Origin: Hoeflea_A sp965228785 | GTDB lineage: Bacteria; Pseudomonadota; Alphaproteobacteria; Rhizobiales; Rhizobiaceae | Length of the DNA: 64,000 bases | Assembly: GCA_965228785.1 (NCBI GenBank) | Contig: CBDDIF010000002.1 | Coordinates: 1,984,001-2,048,000 of the forward strand | Direction of reading: 5' to 3' | Notes under the pieces: generated by a model | The model's database searches: none | Seen by the model: only the letters and a program-made list of their open reading frames with translations | Told to the model about the DNA's origin: nothing | In this document: piece by piece, positions 23,853 to 33,400 of the stretch | How positions within the stretch are numbered: the stretch's first letter is position 1 | Layout: every line of letters starts with the position of its first letter | Made by a program: the position numbers and the translations under genes

Positions 23853-25304
23853 ATGAGTGCAGCGGGCCAACAATCAGCGTCGAGTTCCGACAGCACCGTC
23901 CGAGCCATACAGTCGGCTTTGCAACCGATTGAGGTCATGCCTGCGGCGGCCTTCGGCGATCGATATGTCACCGACTGGCCGGGCGATCACCACGGGCAGA
24001 CTCTGGCAGTTGCCCGGCCGCGCACGGTACACGACGTGCAGAGACTTGTCGGTTACTGCGCCGATCAGAATATCCCGATCATTCCGCAGGGCGGCAACAC
24101 CGGCCTGGTATCGGGCGCCATATCGGACAGGCCGGGCCGGCTCTTGGTCAGCCTCGAACGGCTCAACCGAATCCGCGAAATCGACGCCGCCAACCACTCC
24201 CTTGTCGCTGAGGCTGGCTGCGTCCTGCAGACAGTCAAACAGGTTGCTTTGGAGGAAGACCTGTTGTTTCCGCTTTCGCTTGGTGCTGAGGGAAGTTGCC
24301 AGATTGGCGGCAACGTGGCGACCAACGCCGGCGGCGTGAACGTCCTGCGTTACGGAATGATGAGGGACCTCGTGCTCGGTCTCGAAGCCGTGCTGCCAGA
24401 CGGGTCGATTTGGAAAGGGCTTTCAGGTCTGCGCAAGGACAATCGCGGTTTCGACCTCAAGCAGCTGTTCATCGGCAGCGAGGGGATACTGGGCATCATC
24501 ACAGCTGCTAGCTTGAAGCTGTTCCCGAAGCCGGAAACCGTCGAGACAGCTTATATCGGCGTTAACTCATTCGCAGACGCCACAGAGCTTTTCGGACAGG
24601 CTCGTCGGACCTGCGCCGATTTGCTCAGCGCCTTTGAGGTTATCGGGTCGGAATGCCTGCCCATGGCAGCCCGCATCTATCCCGATATGCGCAATCCGCT
24701 GTCGACGGAGGCGCCGGTCCACATTCTTCTGGAAGTGTCGGGCGCACAAACTGTCGAGTTGCGATATGCGGTCGAGCAGCTCCTAGCGGAAGGGATTGAA
24801 AGCGGATTGGTCAAGGATGCCGTTCTGGCTGCCAACATCGGTCAGTCACAGTCCTTCTGGCAGATCCGTGAAGGCCTCGTGGAGGGGCAAGCGCAACGCG
24901 GCTATCACGTTCGCAGCGATGTCTCCGTGACTCTTCCGAAAATCGCGCCGATCATCGACCATCTGCGCGCGATGCTCGCGGCCGAATTCCCCGGTTGGAC
25001 CGGGCAAGCCTATGGCCACGTCGGAGATGGCAACGTGCATTTCAACGCCCTGCCCCCATCCACACTGACGGAGCCGCAAGCGCGTGCGACCGGCCAGATC
25101 ATCGAAACGCGGATATTTGAGATCGTCGAGGAATTTAACGGATCGATCAGTGCAGAACACGGCCTCGGCCGGACCAAATCCGGCCGCTTCACCGCAACCG
25201 TTGATCCGGTGCATCTCTCGCTCATGCGCAGCGTCAAGCGGGCGATCGACCCCCAAAACATCATGAACCCGGGCTGCATGCTCGCCGAGGAGACCGCAAT
25301 CTGA
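23853..25304 (+). CDS. FAD-linked D-2-hydroxyacid dehydrogenase (GlcD/D-LDH/D2HGDH family)
   Basis: The 483-residue flavoprotein has a PCMH-type FAD domain (PQGGNTGLVSGA near residue 80, then GSCQIGGNVATNAGG near 148) and a C-terminal oxidase domain with the metal-binding GHVGDGNVHFN near residue 390 and SAEHGLGRTK. The family oxidises D-lactate, D-2-hydroxyglutarate or glycolate and passes electrons to quinone or an electron-transfer flavoprotein. It heads an operon with a GntR/FCD regulator, overlapping it by 1 bp, a VOC protein and an NMT1-type ABC importer. It probably oxidises whatever hydroxyacid that importer brings in or yields. No iron-sulfur partner subunit is encoded here. Confidence 0.88.
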   Translation: MSAAGQQSASSSDSTVRAIQSALQPIEVMPAAAFGDRYVTDWPGDHHGQTLAVARPRTVHDVQRLVGYCADQNIPIIPQGGNTGLVSGAISDRPGRLLVSLERLNRIREIDAANHSLVAEAGCVLQTVKQVALEEDLLFPLSLGAEGSCQIGGNVATNAGGVNVLRYGMMRDLVLGLEAVLPDGSIWKGLSGLRKDNRGFDLKQLFIGSEGILGIITAASLKLFPKPETVETAYIGVNSFADATELFGQARRTCADLLSAFEVIGSECLPMAARIYPDMRNPLSTEAPVHILLEVSGAQTVELRYAVEQLLAEGIESGLVKDAVLAANIGQSQSFWQIREGLVEGQAQRGYHVRSDVSVTLPKIAPIIDHLRAMLAAEFPGWTGQAYGHVGDGNVHFNALPPSTLTEPQARATGQIIETRIFEIVEEFNGSISAEHGLGRTKSGRFTATVDPVHLSLMRSVKRAIDPQNIMNPGCMLAEETAI

Positions 25305-26041
25305 TGAGACATGTGTCGGACAAGATCGGCTTTATCGAACACCTTCCCACCAAGGTGGCTGCCTATATCACCCGCGAGATCGCGACGGGTAATTTTCGAC
25401 CGGGCGAGCAGCTACCCGGTGAACATCAGCTGGCCGGATCGCTCGGCGTCAGCCGCAATGTCGTGCGCGAAGCGATTTCGCAATTGCGTGCCGACGGCGT
25501 CATTCTCGCCAGACAGGGTGTAGGTGCTTTCGTTCAGGAACCGGAACGCCGCTCAGCGATCCGCCTGGATTCGGAGGCCCTGAAGACAGAGGGGTCGATG
25601 AAACGCTTGTTCGAATTGCGCGGGATCCTGGAGATCGAGGCCGCCGGGCTCGCCGCGGAACGCCGCAACGAGGAACAGTTGCAGAAAATCGAACAGGCGC
25701 TGGACCGGATGCGCGGTGAGGAGCGCTGGGAAGACGGCAGCATCGAGGCGGACCTGGAGTTCCATCGAGAGATCGCCCAGGCGACGGGCAACGATTACAT
25801 CTACACGTTCGTCTGCTTCATCTGTGAACAGATCCGCCGTTCGATCTACATCGCGCGCGACACGAACCCGTTGCACGAACTGGTCGAGATCAACGTCGGC
25901 GAGCATGTCCGGGTCTTCGAGGCGCTTCGCGCCGGTGATGCCGACGCCGCACGCGCGGCGATGGGCGCGCATATCCACGGCGCCGGCGAACGCATTGGCG
26001 CGGTGCCGACAGACAGCGATTCAAATCCGGATAAGGGATAG
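25304..26041 (+). CDS. GntR family regulator, FadR/FCD subfamily
   Basis: The 245-residue protein has the GntR winged helix (RPGEQLPGEHQLAGSLGVSRNVVREAISQL near residue 35) and an all-helical FCD effector domain with the ligands Asp/His in EADLEFHREIAQATGN and the later H in NVGEHVRVFEAL. FCD regulators usually bind small carboxylic acids with a metal. It overlaps the dehydrogenase stop by 1 bp and probably binds the operator at 23791-23801 to control its own operon. Confidence 0.9.
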   Translation: MRHVSDKIGFIEHLPTKVAAYITREIATGNFRPGEQLPGEHQLAGSLGVSRNVVREAISQLRADGVILARQGVGAFVQEPERRSAIRLDSEALKTEGSMKRLFELRGILEIEAAGLAAERRNEEQLQKIEQALDRMRGEERWEDGSIEADLEFHREIAQATGNDYIYTFVCFICEQIRRSIYIARDTNPLHELVEINVGEHVRVFEALRAGDADAARAAMGAHIHGAGERIGAVPTDSDSNPDKG

Positions 26042-26048
26042 GACCAAA

Positions 26049-26486
26049 ATGGCCTTGGAGAAGATCAAGAAAATCACCGACGTTTGCCTGCTCGTCGAGG
26101 ATATCGAACAGACGGTGGAGTTCTACACGAACAAGCTGGGCTTCACATTGCGCAGGCGAGCGGAAGGCTTTGCCGATTTCCACGCCGATGGCGTAACGCT
26201 CGCCGCCTGGGAACTGGACCATATCAATGAGCATACGGGCGTTTCCAACGCTCGCTCACCGAAGGAGGCTCACAAGGCCTGTGTCGCTGTCGAGCTCGAT
26301 GAACCCGCTGCTGTCGATGCAATCTACGCGGAGCTGAACGCACGTGGCGTGCCGTTCTATGGCCCTCCGCAGGAATATGTCTGGAACGCCCGTTGTGCCT
26401 ATTTCACGGACCCTGACGGGACACTCTGGGAACTCTACGCGTGGCTCGACGGTGGCCCCGGAGACTATCACGACAACACTGCATAG
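26049..26486 (+). CDS. VOC (glyoxalase/bleomycin-resistance/dioxygenase) superfamily protein
   Basis: This 145-residue protein contains one vicinal-oxygen-chelate module with DVCLLVEDIEQTVEFYTNKLGF at the N-terminus and ARCAYFTDPDGTLWELYAW at the C-terminus, where the metal-ligand Glu sits. The start is 7 bp after the regulator stop. VOC proteins include isomerases, lyases and ring-cleavage enzymes, so only the fold is secure. It belongs to the GntR-controlled operon and may act on the transported substrate. Confidence 0.85.
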   Translation: MALEKIKKITDVCLLVEDIEQTVEFYTNKLGFTLRRRAEGFADFHADGVTLAAWELDHINEHTGVSNARSPKEAHKACVAVELDEPAAVDAIYAELNARGVPFYGPPQEYVWNARCAYFTDPDGTLWELYAWLDGGPGDYHDNTA

Positions 26487-26552
26487 CGTCGGTACCGGGC
26501 GTCATCGCCCGCCCGATCACAATCCTGAAGGAAACAAACAAAGGAGAACACG

Positions 26553-27608
26553 ATGTCCACCAACAAACGCTTCGGCACACTCGGTCGCCGCTCATTCATG
26601 AAGTCTTCTGCCTTGGGCCTGGCGGCGTTCGGAACCGGCATTCAGCTGATCATTCCTGAAGACGCGAAGGCAGCCACCAAAGTGGTGATCAAATACGATT
26701 GGCTGATGTCCAATGGACAGATCGGCGACATCATCGCCGCGGTCAACGGTTACTTCGAGGAAGCAGGCCTTGAGGTGGAATTCAGCCCTGGCGGCCCCAA
26801 TTCTGCGACCGTTCCTCCGGTCATCTCGGGTGCTGCCGCACTCGGCCAGTTTTCGGAAACACCGCAATTGTTCAACGCGCGGGCCAGCGGCATCCCCGTC
26901 CGCATCCTCGCCTGTGGCTACCGGACCGGTCCCTACGCTCTCACCTCGAAACCGGATAAACCACTGCGTTCTGTCGAAGATCTTCGCGGTCTGAAAATCG
27001 GCATCCAACCGACGGCGCGTTTCCTGATCGACGCGATCGCGGCCAAGAACAACATCCCTGTCGGTGAACTCGACGTGGTCAATGTCGGCTTCGACAAGGC
27101 GCCGCTGGTTCGAGGCGAGGTAGACGCGATCGGCGGCTGGATCACCAACACGCAGGCGCTCAGTGTTGTCGGTGATGACCGCATCGACCTACTGGTACGG
27201 GATCTCGGCCTCAACTCCTACGCCGACGTCTATTTTGCGACCGATGATGCGGTCGCCAACAACGCCGAAACGCTGGCGAAGTTCATCGGCGCCGTCGCCA
27301 AGGGCTGGGGCTGGACCCATGCCAATCCGCAGGAGGCGGTCCATAAAGCGGTTGCCGCTTTCCCCAACATGGATCTCGACTGGGAACTCAAGACCATCGA
27401 TCTCGTGCTCAGGATGAGTTTTGACGACGCAACGGCCAAGGACGGTTGGGGCACCTTCGATCCAGCGTCTCTGGAGGAGCAGATCGCGCTTTACGACCAG
27501 ATTGAACAATATGCCAATGGTCGGCCGAAGCTCGAGGATGTCTACACGTTGAAGATCCTTGAAATGACGGCTTCGGAACGCCCGAAACTGAATGCACCGG
27601 GCGCCTGA
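26553..27608 (+). CDS. Tat-exported ABC substrate-binding protein (NMT1/SsuA-TauA type)
   Basis: The 351-residue protein carries a twin-arginine signal (RRSFMKSSALGLAAFGTG, residues 9-26) rather than a Sec signal, and AAGGAGAA precedes the ATG. The mature part has the NMT1 fold used for nitrate, taurine, sulfonate and pyrimidine precursor uptake: IKYDWLMSNGQIGDIIAAVN and EVEFSPGGPNSATVPPVISG. The ATPase and permease follow immediately. Tat export suggests folding or cofactor binding before secretion. The substrate is unknown, perhaps an organic acid given the hydroxyacid dehydrogenase upstream. Confidence 0.9.
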   Translation: MSTNKRFGTLGRRSFMKSSALGLAAFGTGIQLIIPEDAKAATKVVIKYDWLMSNGQIGDIIAAVNGYFEEAGLEVEFSPGGPNSATVPPVISGAAALGQFSETPQLFNARASGIPVRILACGYRTGPYALTSKPDKPLRSVEDLRGLKIGIQPTARFLIDAIAAKNNIPVGELDVVNVGFDKAPLVRGEVDAIGGWITNTQALSVVGDDRIDLLVRDLGLNSYADVYFATDDAVANNAETLAKFIGAVAKGWGWTHANPQEAVHKAVAAFPNMDLDWELKTIDLVLRMSFDDATAKDGWGTFDPASLEEQIALYDQIEQYANGRPKLEDVYTLKILEMTASERPKLNAPGA

Positions 27609-27615
27609 CCCCGTC

Positions 27616-28389
27616 ATGGAAGCGGCAGTGGAGGCGCGCGGCCTGGACATTGGCTACCGCAACCCGGACGCCGACGTCACCGTTCTCGCCGGCCTCGATC
27701 TGACGATCGGGGTCGGCGAATTCCTGACCATTCTCGGACCATCGGGCTGCGGCAAGTCGACCATGCTGCGAGTCGTGGCTGATCTTCTTGAGCCGATTGC
27801 CGGCGACATCCGGGTGCTGAACGCGTCGCCGCGCCGAGCGCGACAGCAACGCCAGATCGGTTTCGTCTTTCAGGATTCGACATTGCTGCCGTGGCGGACC
27901 GTGCGCAACAATATCGAATTGCCGGCCATCGTCGGTGGCGCCAACAGGCACCGATTGCCGGACGGCCGCACAAACGAACTGCTGACCTTGCTCGGGCTGG
28001 ACAATCTCGGCGAACGCTTTCCGCACCAGCTTTCCGGCGGTCAGCGTCAACGGGTCGCCATCGCGCGGGCGCTGATTGAAGAACCGAAGCTATTGCTGAT
28101 GGACGAACCCTTCGGCGCGCTTGACGAAATCACACGGGACCGGCTCAACAACGAACTGCTGGCAATCTGGCGGCGGACCGGCACGACGATCCTGTTCGTC
28201 ACGCATTCGATCCAGGAGGCGGTCTATCTTGGGCAGCGCGTGATGGTCATGGCAGCCAATCCGGGACGGGTCGTCGCCATCCGCGATCTCCGCGACATCA
28301 AATCGGCGGACAACGCCTGTTCGCGCGAAGACCCGGCCGTTGTTGAGGCCATGGCCGACATGCGAAAAGCTCTGGAGACTGCCTCGTGA
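27616..28389 (+). CDS. ABC transporter ATP-binding protein (SsuB/TauB type)
   Basis: The ATPase has about 257 residues with Walker A GPSGCGKST, Q-loop FVFQDSTLLPWRTVRNNIELP, signature LSGGQRQRVAIARALI and Walker B LLLMDEPFGALDE. The TLLPW after the Q-loop is typical of the nitrate/sulfonate/taurine class. Start choice is uncertain: ATG 27616 has no clear ribosome site, while ATG 27592 would overlap the binding-protein gene by 17 bp. Confidence 0.9.
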   Translation: MEAAVEARGLDIGYRNPDADVTVLAGLDLTIGVGEFLTILGPSGCGKSTMLRVVADLLEPIAGDIRVLNASPRRARQQRQIGFVFQDSTLLPWRTVRNNIELPAIVGGANRHRLPDGRTNELLTLLGLDNLGERFPHQLSGGQRQRVAIARALIEEPKLLLMDEPFGALDEITRDRLNNELLAIWRRTGTTILFVTHSIQEAVYLGQRVMVMAANPGRVVAIRDLRDIKSADNACSREDPAVVEAMADMRKALETAS

Positions 28390-29144
28390 TGGAGCGCCCC
28401 CTACCCCGCAATGCCCTGATCGGTCTGCCTATCGTTGGCGCCCTATCAATTGTCGCAGCCTGGCAGTTTCTGATCCCGCTTGCCGGCATTCCGCCTTACA
28501 TCGTGCCAACACCGGCGACGATCGCCGAGGTGTTTCAAAACCAGTGGCCACTGCTCTTCTCTAACCTGTGGCCAACCATGGTCGAGAGCGTCGCCGGCTT
28601 CCTGATCGGCAACACGGTGGCCGTGCTGATGGCTATCTTGTTCGTCTACAGTCGGGTCGTGCAGGCCGCCTATTTTCCGGTCGTGCTGTTCTTCAACACG
28701 ATCCCTATCCTGGCGCTTGCACCGATCATAATTCTGATTTTCGGGCTCGGCATGCTGCCGAAGATCATCATTGCCGCTGTCATTTGCTTCTTTCCGACGC
28801 TGGTCAACATGATCCGAGGGCTGAGTTCTGCAAGCTCGAGCGAGCAGGAACTGCTGCGTATCCTGTCAGCAACGCCGTGGGAAACGTTTTGGCGACTGCG
28901 GCTGCCGCGGTCGCTGCCAATGTTGTTCTCATCGCTGCGCATCGCATCGACGACCGCGGTCATCGGCGCCATCGTCGGCGAGTGGATCGGTTCCGACAAG
29001 GGTATCGGTGCGCTGATTATCCAGGCGACGTTCAACTATCGGGCGGGTCAGCTCTATGCGGCGATCGTGCTTTCGTCGTCGATGGCGATCTGCCTGTTCC
29101 TGATTGTCGTCTTCATCGAGAAGAAGGTCATCCGGTATGGCTGA
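28389..29144 (+). CDS. ABC transporter permease (SsuC/TauC type)
   Basis: The 251-residue permease has six predicted helices and the EAA-like loop SSASSSEQELLRILSATPWETFWRLRLP near residue 150. The ATG overlaps the ATPase stop by 1 bp; a GTG three bases earlier is also possible. It is the last gene of the GntR-controlled operon and completes the importer with the Tat-exported binding protein. Confidence 0.9.
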   Translation: MERPLPRNALIGLPIVGALSIVAAWQFLIPLAGIPPYIVPTPATIAEVFQNQWPLLFSNLWPTMVESVAGFLIGNTVAVLMAILFVYSRVVQAAYFPVVLFFNTIPILALAPIIILIFGLGMLPKIIIAAVICFFPTLVNMIRGLSSASSSEQELLRILSATPWETFWRLRLPRSLPMLFSSLRIASTTAVIGAIVGEWIGSDKGIGALIIQATFNYRAGQLYAAIVLSSSMAICLFLIVVFIEKKVIRYG

Positions 29145-29153
29145 CCTCGGGCT

Positions 29154-30248
29154 CTAACCTCGATCACCGCCGGTAACTGGCTTGTTGGCAAGGATCAGGC
29201 GTGCCAACAGGGAACAGCCGATTACCGTGATGACGATGCGAAAGACGTGCATCATGGTGACCATGACCGGATTGACGTCCAGGCTGAGCGCGATCAGTGC
29301 CGTTTCCGTCACCCCGCCTGGGGCGAAGCCGATGAACAGAACCTCGAAGGGGATGTCGAGAACGGTGGTGAGCGCCGAAACCATGGCCGCATCGAGCAGC
29401 AGCATTGCCGTTACGGAAATAACCGCCAAAAGAACGGCTTTGCCGATGTGACCTAGCCGGAAACCGCCGAAACGGGCGCCAAGTCCGGTGCCGACAACCA
29501 CCTGCGCCAATATCACCACCCAGGCCGGTGGTGGTGCATCCGTCAGGCCGGCAATGTGTGCCGCAGCGCTCAGGACGAGCGGTCCGACGATGATCCCGGC
29601 GGGCAACCGCAATGCCTTTCCCAGAAACAGCCCGATGACGGCGCAGGCTGTCAGCACCAGCCAATCGACGGGATCCGCGATCGCACCCTCGAACGTCACG
29701 CCGGCGGCACTGCCGACCGTCTCACCGACACGCAGAGATATGATGAAGGGAAGAGCAGTGATGACCAGCGAGATTCGCGAAAATTGCTGCAGGCTGACGC
29801 TGCGTGCATCGGCGCCGGCTTTCTCGCCCATGACGACACTTTCGATCAGGCCACCGGGCATGGAGCAATAAAAGGCGGTGACCGGATCGTAGCCGCCGAG
29901 CCGGCGGAAGATCAGGTAGTTGACAGCCAGAGCCGCGGCAACAAAGACCGCGACACAGGCAAGCGGCAGCAAGATGACTTCCAGACCGTCAAAGGATTCG
30001 GGTCGGAAACTGCTGCCGATCAGCACCCCGATGACAGCCACGAAGGCATTGCGCAGCGCCAAAGGCAGTTCCGGCTTGATACCGCGCAGCGAAAAACCCG
30101 AGGCCGAGGCAATCGCCGAAAACAGAAAGGCGCCGAGCAGAAAAGGCATCGGCGTGCCAAGAAACGATGCCGCCACGCCGCCGCAGGCGCCGATGACGAG
30201 CGCCAGAGCGATCGTCTGCAATGTTTCGATGCGAAAAAAGCGCGGCAT
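29154..30248 (-). CDS. AbrB family membrane protein (PF05145, 'ammonia monooxygenase' family)
   Basis: The product has 364 residues from ATG 30248 (or 384 from an upstream GTG at 30308) and consists of about ten hydrophobic segments in two similar halves, the AbrB duplication pattern. GACGGVAASFLGTPMPFLLGA opens the first half and ALRLPAGIIVGPLVLSAAAH the second. Conserved glycines and a proline occur in each. Despite the family label it is not a DNA-binding AbrB or a proven monooxygenase; transport or regulation has been proposed. It converges with the ABC operon, ending 9 bp after it. Confidence 0.8.
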   Translation of the reverse strand: MPRFFRIETLQTIALALVIGACGGVAASFLGTPMPFLLGAFLFSAIASASGFSLRGIKPELPLALRNAFVAVIGVLIGSSFRPESFDGLEVILLPLACVAVFVAAALAVNYLIFRRLGGYDPVTAFYCSMPGGLIESVVMGEKAGADARSVSLQQFSRISLVITALPFIISLRVGETVGSAAGVTFEGAIADPVDWLVLTACAVIGLFLGKALRLPAGIIVGPLVLSAAAHIAGLTDAPPPAWVVILAQVVVGTGLGARFGGFRLGHIGKAVLLAVISVTAMLLLDAAMVSALTTVLDIPFEVLFIGFAPGGVTETALIALSLDVNPVMVTMMHVFRIVITVIGCSLLARLILANKPVTGGDRG

Positions 30249-30429
30249 GGAGGGTATCCGGTGAAGGCAGGCAACCCGCGTTGAACGGGCACCGGTATCG
30301 GTTACCACAACAAGAAGAGGAAGCCTAATCTGCGCACCGCCGGAGATGCTTCAATACCGTCAAATTCTGATGGGAACAGTGCCGGGGAGGATTGACCGGC
30401 TAATTGCCGGCTTTACCTTCAAGTAGAAT

Positions 30430-33400
30430 TCAATCGCCTCGGATCAGATATGCCGCGTCTCGCTGCAATTGGTCAATGAGGTTTCTTGCCTCATCAAGAT
30501 CAGGGAGATTGACCCCTTCATCAAACCAACTAAACGTCTCTTTGAGGGGCTCGGCCGCCCGACTGAGTTGTCCACGTTGTATATGAAGGCGGCTTATGCA
30601 GTTAGTCAGACGAAGCTCAAAGAATTTCGCCTGCTGGGTTCTGGCAACCTGAAGCCCACGCACGAATTCGATTTCGGCCCCCTCCAAATCCGGCGTTGAC
30701 AACTGCAACAACAATTCCCCTCTCAAACGGAGCAGTTCCGCTTCGAAGTTCCGTTCACCGTACTTCTCTGCGAGTTCAAGCCCTCTGTCCGCGGCCTTCA
30801 AACCTTCTTCGGTCCGGCCAAGCAACTTGCAGCCCTCTGCAAGCTCGGTATGAAAAAAGACCTGATTGACCCTGGACTTTGTCGACTTGAACAGTTCCCA
30901 CCCGTTTTGAAGTTTCTTGAAACCCTCCTCGATCTTGCCCATCCGATACATCGCCAGACCAACGAAGGCTTGCGCCGAACCCACGTAGAACGGCAGGTCG
31001 TGCTCGCTTGCATAGCGAAGGAACTCAGTGGCGATATCGTGAGATTCGGGTCGCCTGATAATCTGGTTGGCATTGCAGAGACAAACATACGCGTTGGCGA
31101 CCGACAGGGGCAATTCCAGTTGCCGCGCCATGCTAATGGCCTGACGGCCAGTCGCCAACGATTGGTCCGGATAACCCAACATTGCCAGAACGATGCTGAG
31201 CGGTGCCAGCGTTTGCACCGGGGAATCACTGTCGGCCTTGGGTCGATACGAGGAGATCTGCTGCTCATCGTAGTGCGACAGGCTCTCTTCCAATTCGCTG
31301 CGAGCCGCCACAAACTTCCCCTGCCAGAGTAGCGGCACACCAATCATGTGATGACCGACCATCTTGGCATAGGGGTCTCTTGCGATTTCTACGTAGCGTT
31401 CTCCCCAGGAATGGGCGGTCTCGTATTGCGCCCGCGCGTAGTAGGCGTTGAACAAACCTCTTACTGCGCGTCGATAGGATCGCTCATTGCCGACTGCCAT
31501 CGCCAGATCGGCAACCCGATGGTAGGCCTCCATTGTCGTTGTCGAGCCAAACCCCGCGCTTGCTCGGGATGCTTCACCCCTGATTTGCTGCAACTCCAGT
31601 TCAACGCGATCGCGTTCGTCGGGGTCAGGCAGGTTTTCAACCAGACGCACGCCCTGTAGAGCATGTTCCGCAGCTTCCCGAACGGCAAAACGATCGAGAT
31701 TCCGTTTCGCCGCCAGTTGCCAGAAATCGATCGCGCGAGCGTAGACTTCTGCGTCGGTCAGATGACGAGCGAGAAACTCGGGTTCGGCCTCGACGATTTC
31801 GGGAAACAGTTCTTCGAACGCCGCGGCAATTTTTCCGTGGAGGTCCTTTCGGTGCTTTTTCAGAAGGCTTCTGTAGGCGGCATCCTGAATCAGAATATGC
31901 CGAAATCGGAAGCTTCTGTTTTCGCGTGAACCATTGCCGACGAGAATCCCGGCGTCGGCAAGTTGTTCCAGTGCAGAATCTACATCGTCCTGGGTGGCTC
32001 CGACCACCTCGGTCAGGAGCAAGGGTTCGAATTCGCGACCAATCACCGAGCTAACCTGGGCGAATTCTCGCGCCGAATCGAGGCGATCCAACCGCTCCAT
32101 CAGGGTGTCTTGAAGCGTGAGCGGAAAGACCGGAAGCGTTGACGATTGCCTGGCGACTTCCATGTCACCGTCTGGACCCGCCGTTTGGGCATCGCAAACG
32201 GCCTTTGTGCATTCTTCTATAAACAGAGGATTTCCACCGGTTGCTTCAATGATCGATGCAACGAGATCATCAGCCAGGGGTTGCCGTATCGTCAGATTGT
32301 TGATCATCCGCGCGGCATAGTCTTCTTCGAGGCTTTGCAGATGCAACACCGTGACGTGTTGCTTGCGCGACGGTTGGTGCCTGAATTCGGATCGGCAACT
32401 CAAGAGGGCGGCGATCGGGAGTTCGGAGAGTTCGTTGATTGCCCGATTGACCAGATCAAGCGTAGACGGATCTGCCCAATGCATATCCTCAAACAGCAAC
32501 AAAACTGGGCTCCGCTCGGCGTTGTATTTCAACAGATCGAAAAACGCCTTCTCGGTTTTCCGTTTGCGCTCCCGACCCGAAAGCCCGGAAAGCAGGTCAC
32601 TGTTTTCCGGCGGCAGGGACGCCGCTTCGGTCAGCAGTGCGAACTGTTCGGTTGTCGCCGCGTGCTGCTTCCGCAGCAGCATGTCCATTTTTTCCCTGCG
32701 GTTGTCCGCGCTTTCCTTGCTGACAATGCCCGCGGCACGCTCCAACTGTTTAATGAGCGGATAATAGGGACTCTGCGTATGGAAGGGTGAACACTGATAA
32801 CGAATGGGGATGAAGCTACGCTCACCGGCCAACCTCCGGGCTTCTCGCAGCAGCCGCGATTTGCCAATTCCCGCTTCACCGGAAATCCACACCACCTGGC
32901 CCCGTCTTTTCTCCGCTTCAGCCAGGCATCTTTCCAGGTGTTCGAGTTCTTCTGCTCGACCCGCGATCGGCAGAAGCCGGTCTAAGTGGGTGGCTTCGAA
33001 GCGACCGCGGTTGGGGATCTCCCGGATAACCTGAAAGGCCGGCACCGGCGTTTCGAAGCCCTTCAAGGACCGATTGCCGAGATCCACATATTCAAACAAT
33101 TCGCCAGCTAGGCGGCGCGTCAACTCGCTCACGACGATCATGTTGGGATCGCCGATATGCTGCAACCGCTCCGCCAAGTTGGGTGTTTCTCCAAACACGG
33201 AATCGGTCTGGTTTGTGTTTGCAATCCGAAAATCACCGACAACCACGTTGCCCGACGCAATGCCGATGCGACACTCGACCTTGAGGTTCCTCAATTCGTT
33301 CATCTTGCGAATCGAGTCCAAGGACGCGAGAGCGGACCTAATCGCACGCTCTGCGTTGTTCTCAAAGGCGAACGGCCAGCCGAACAGCATCAAAACTCCG

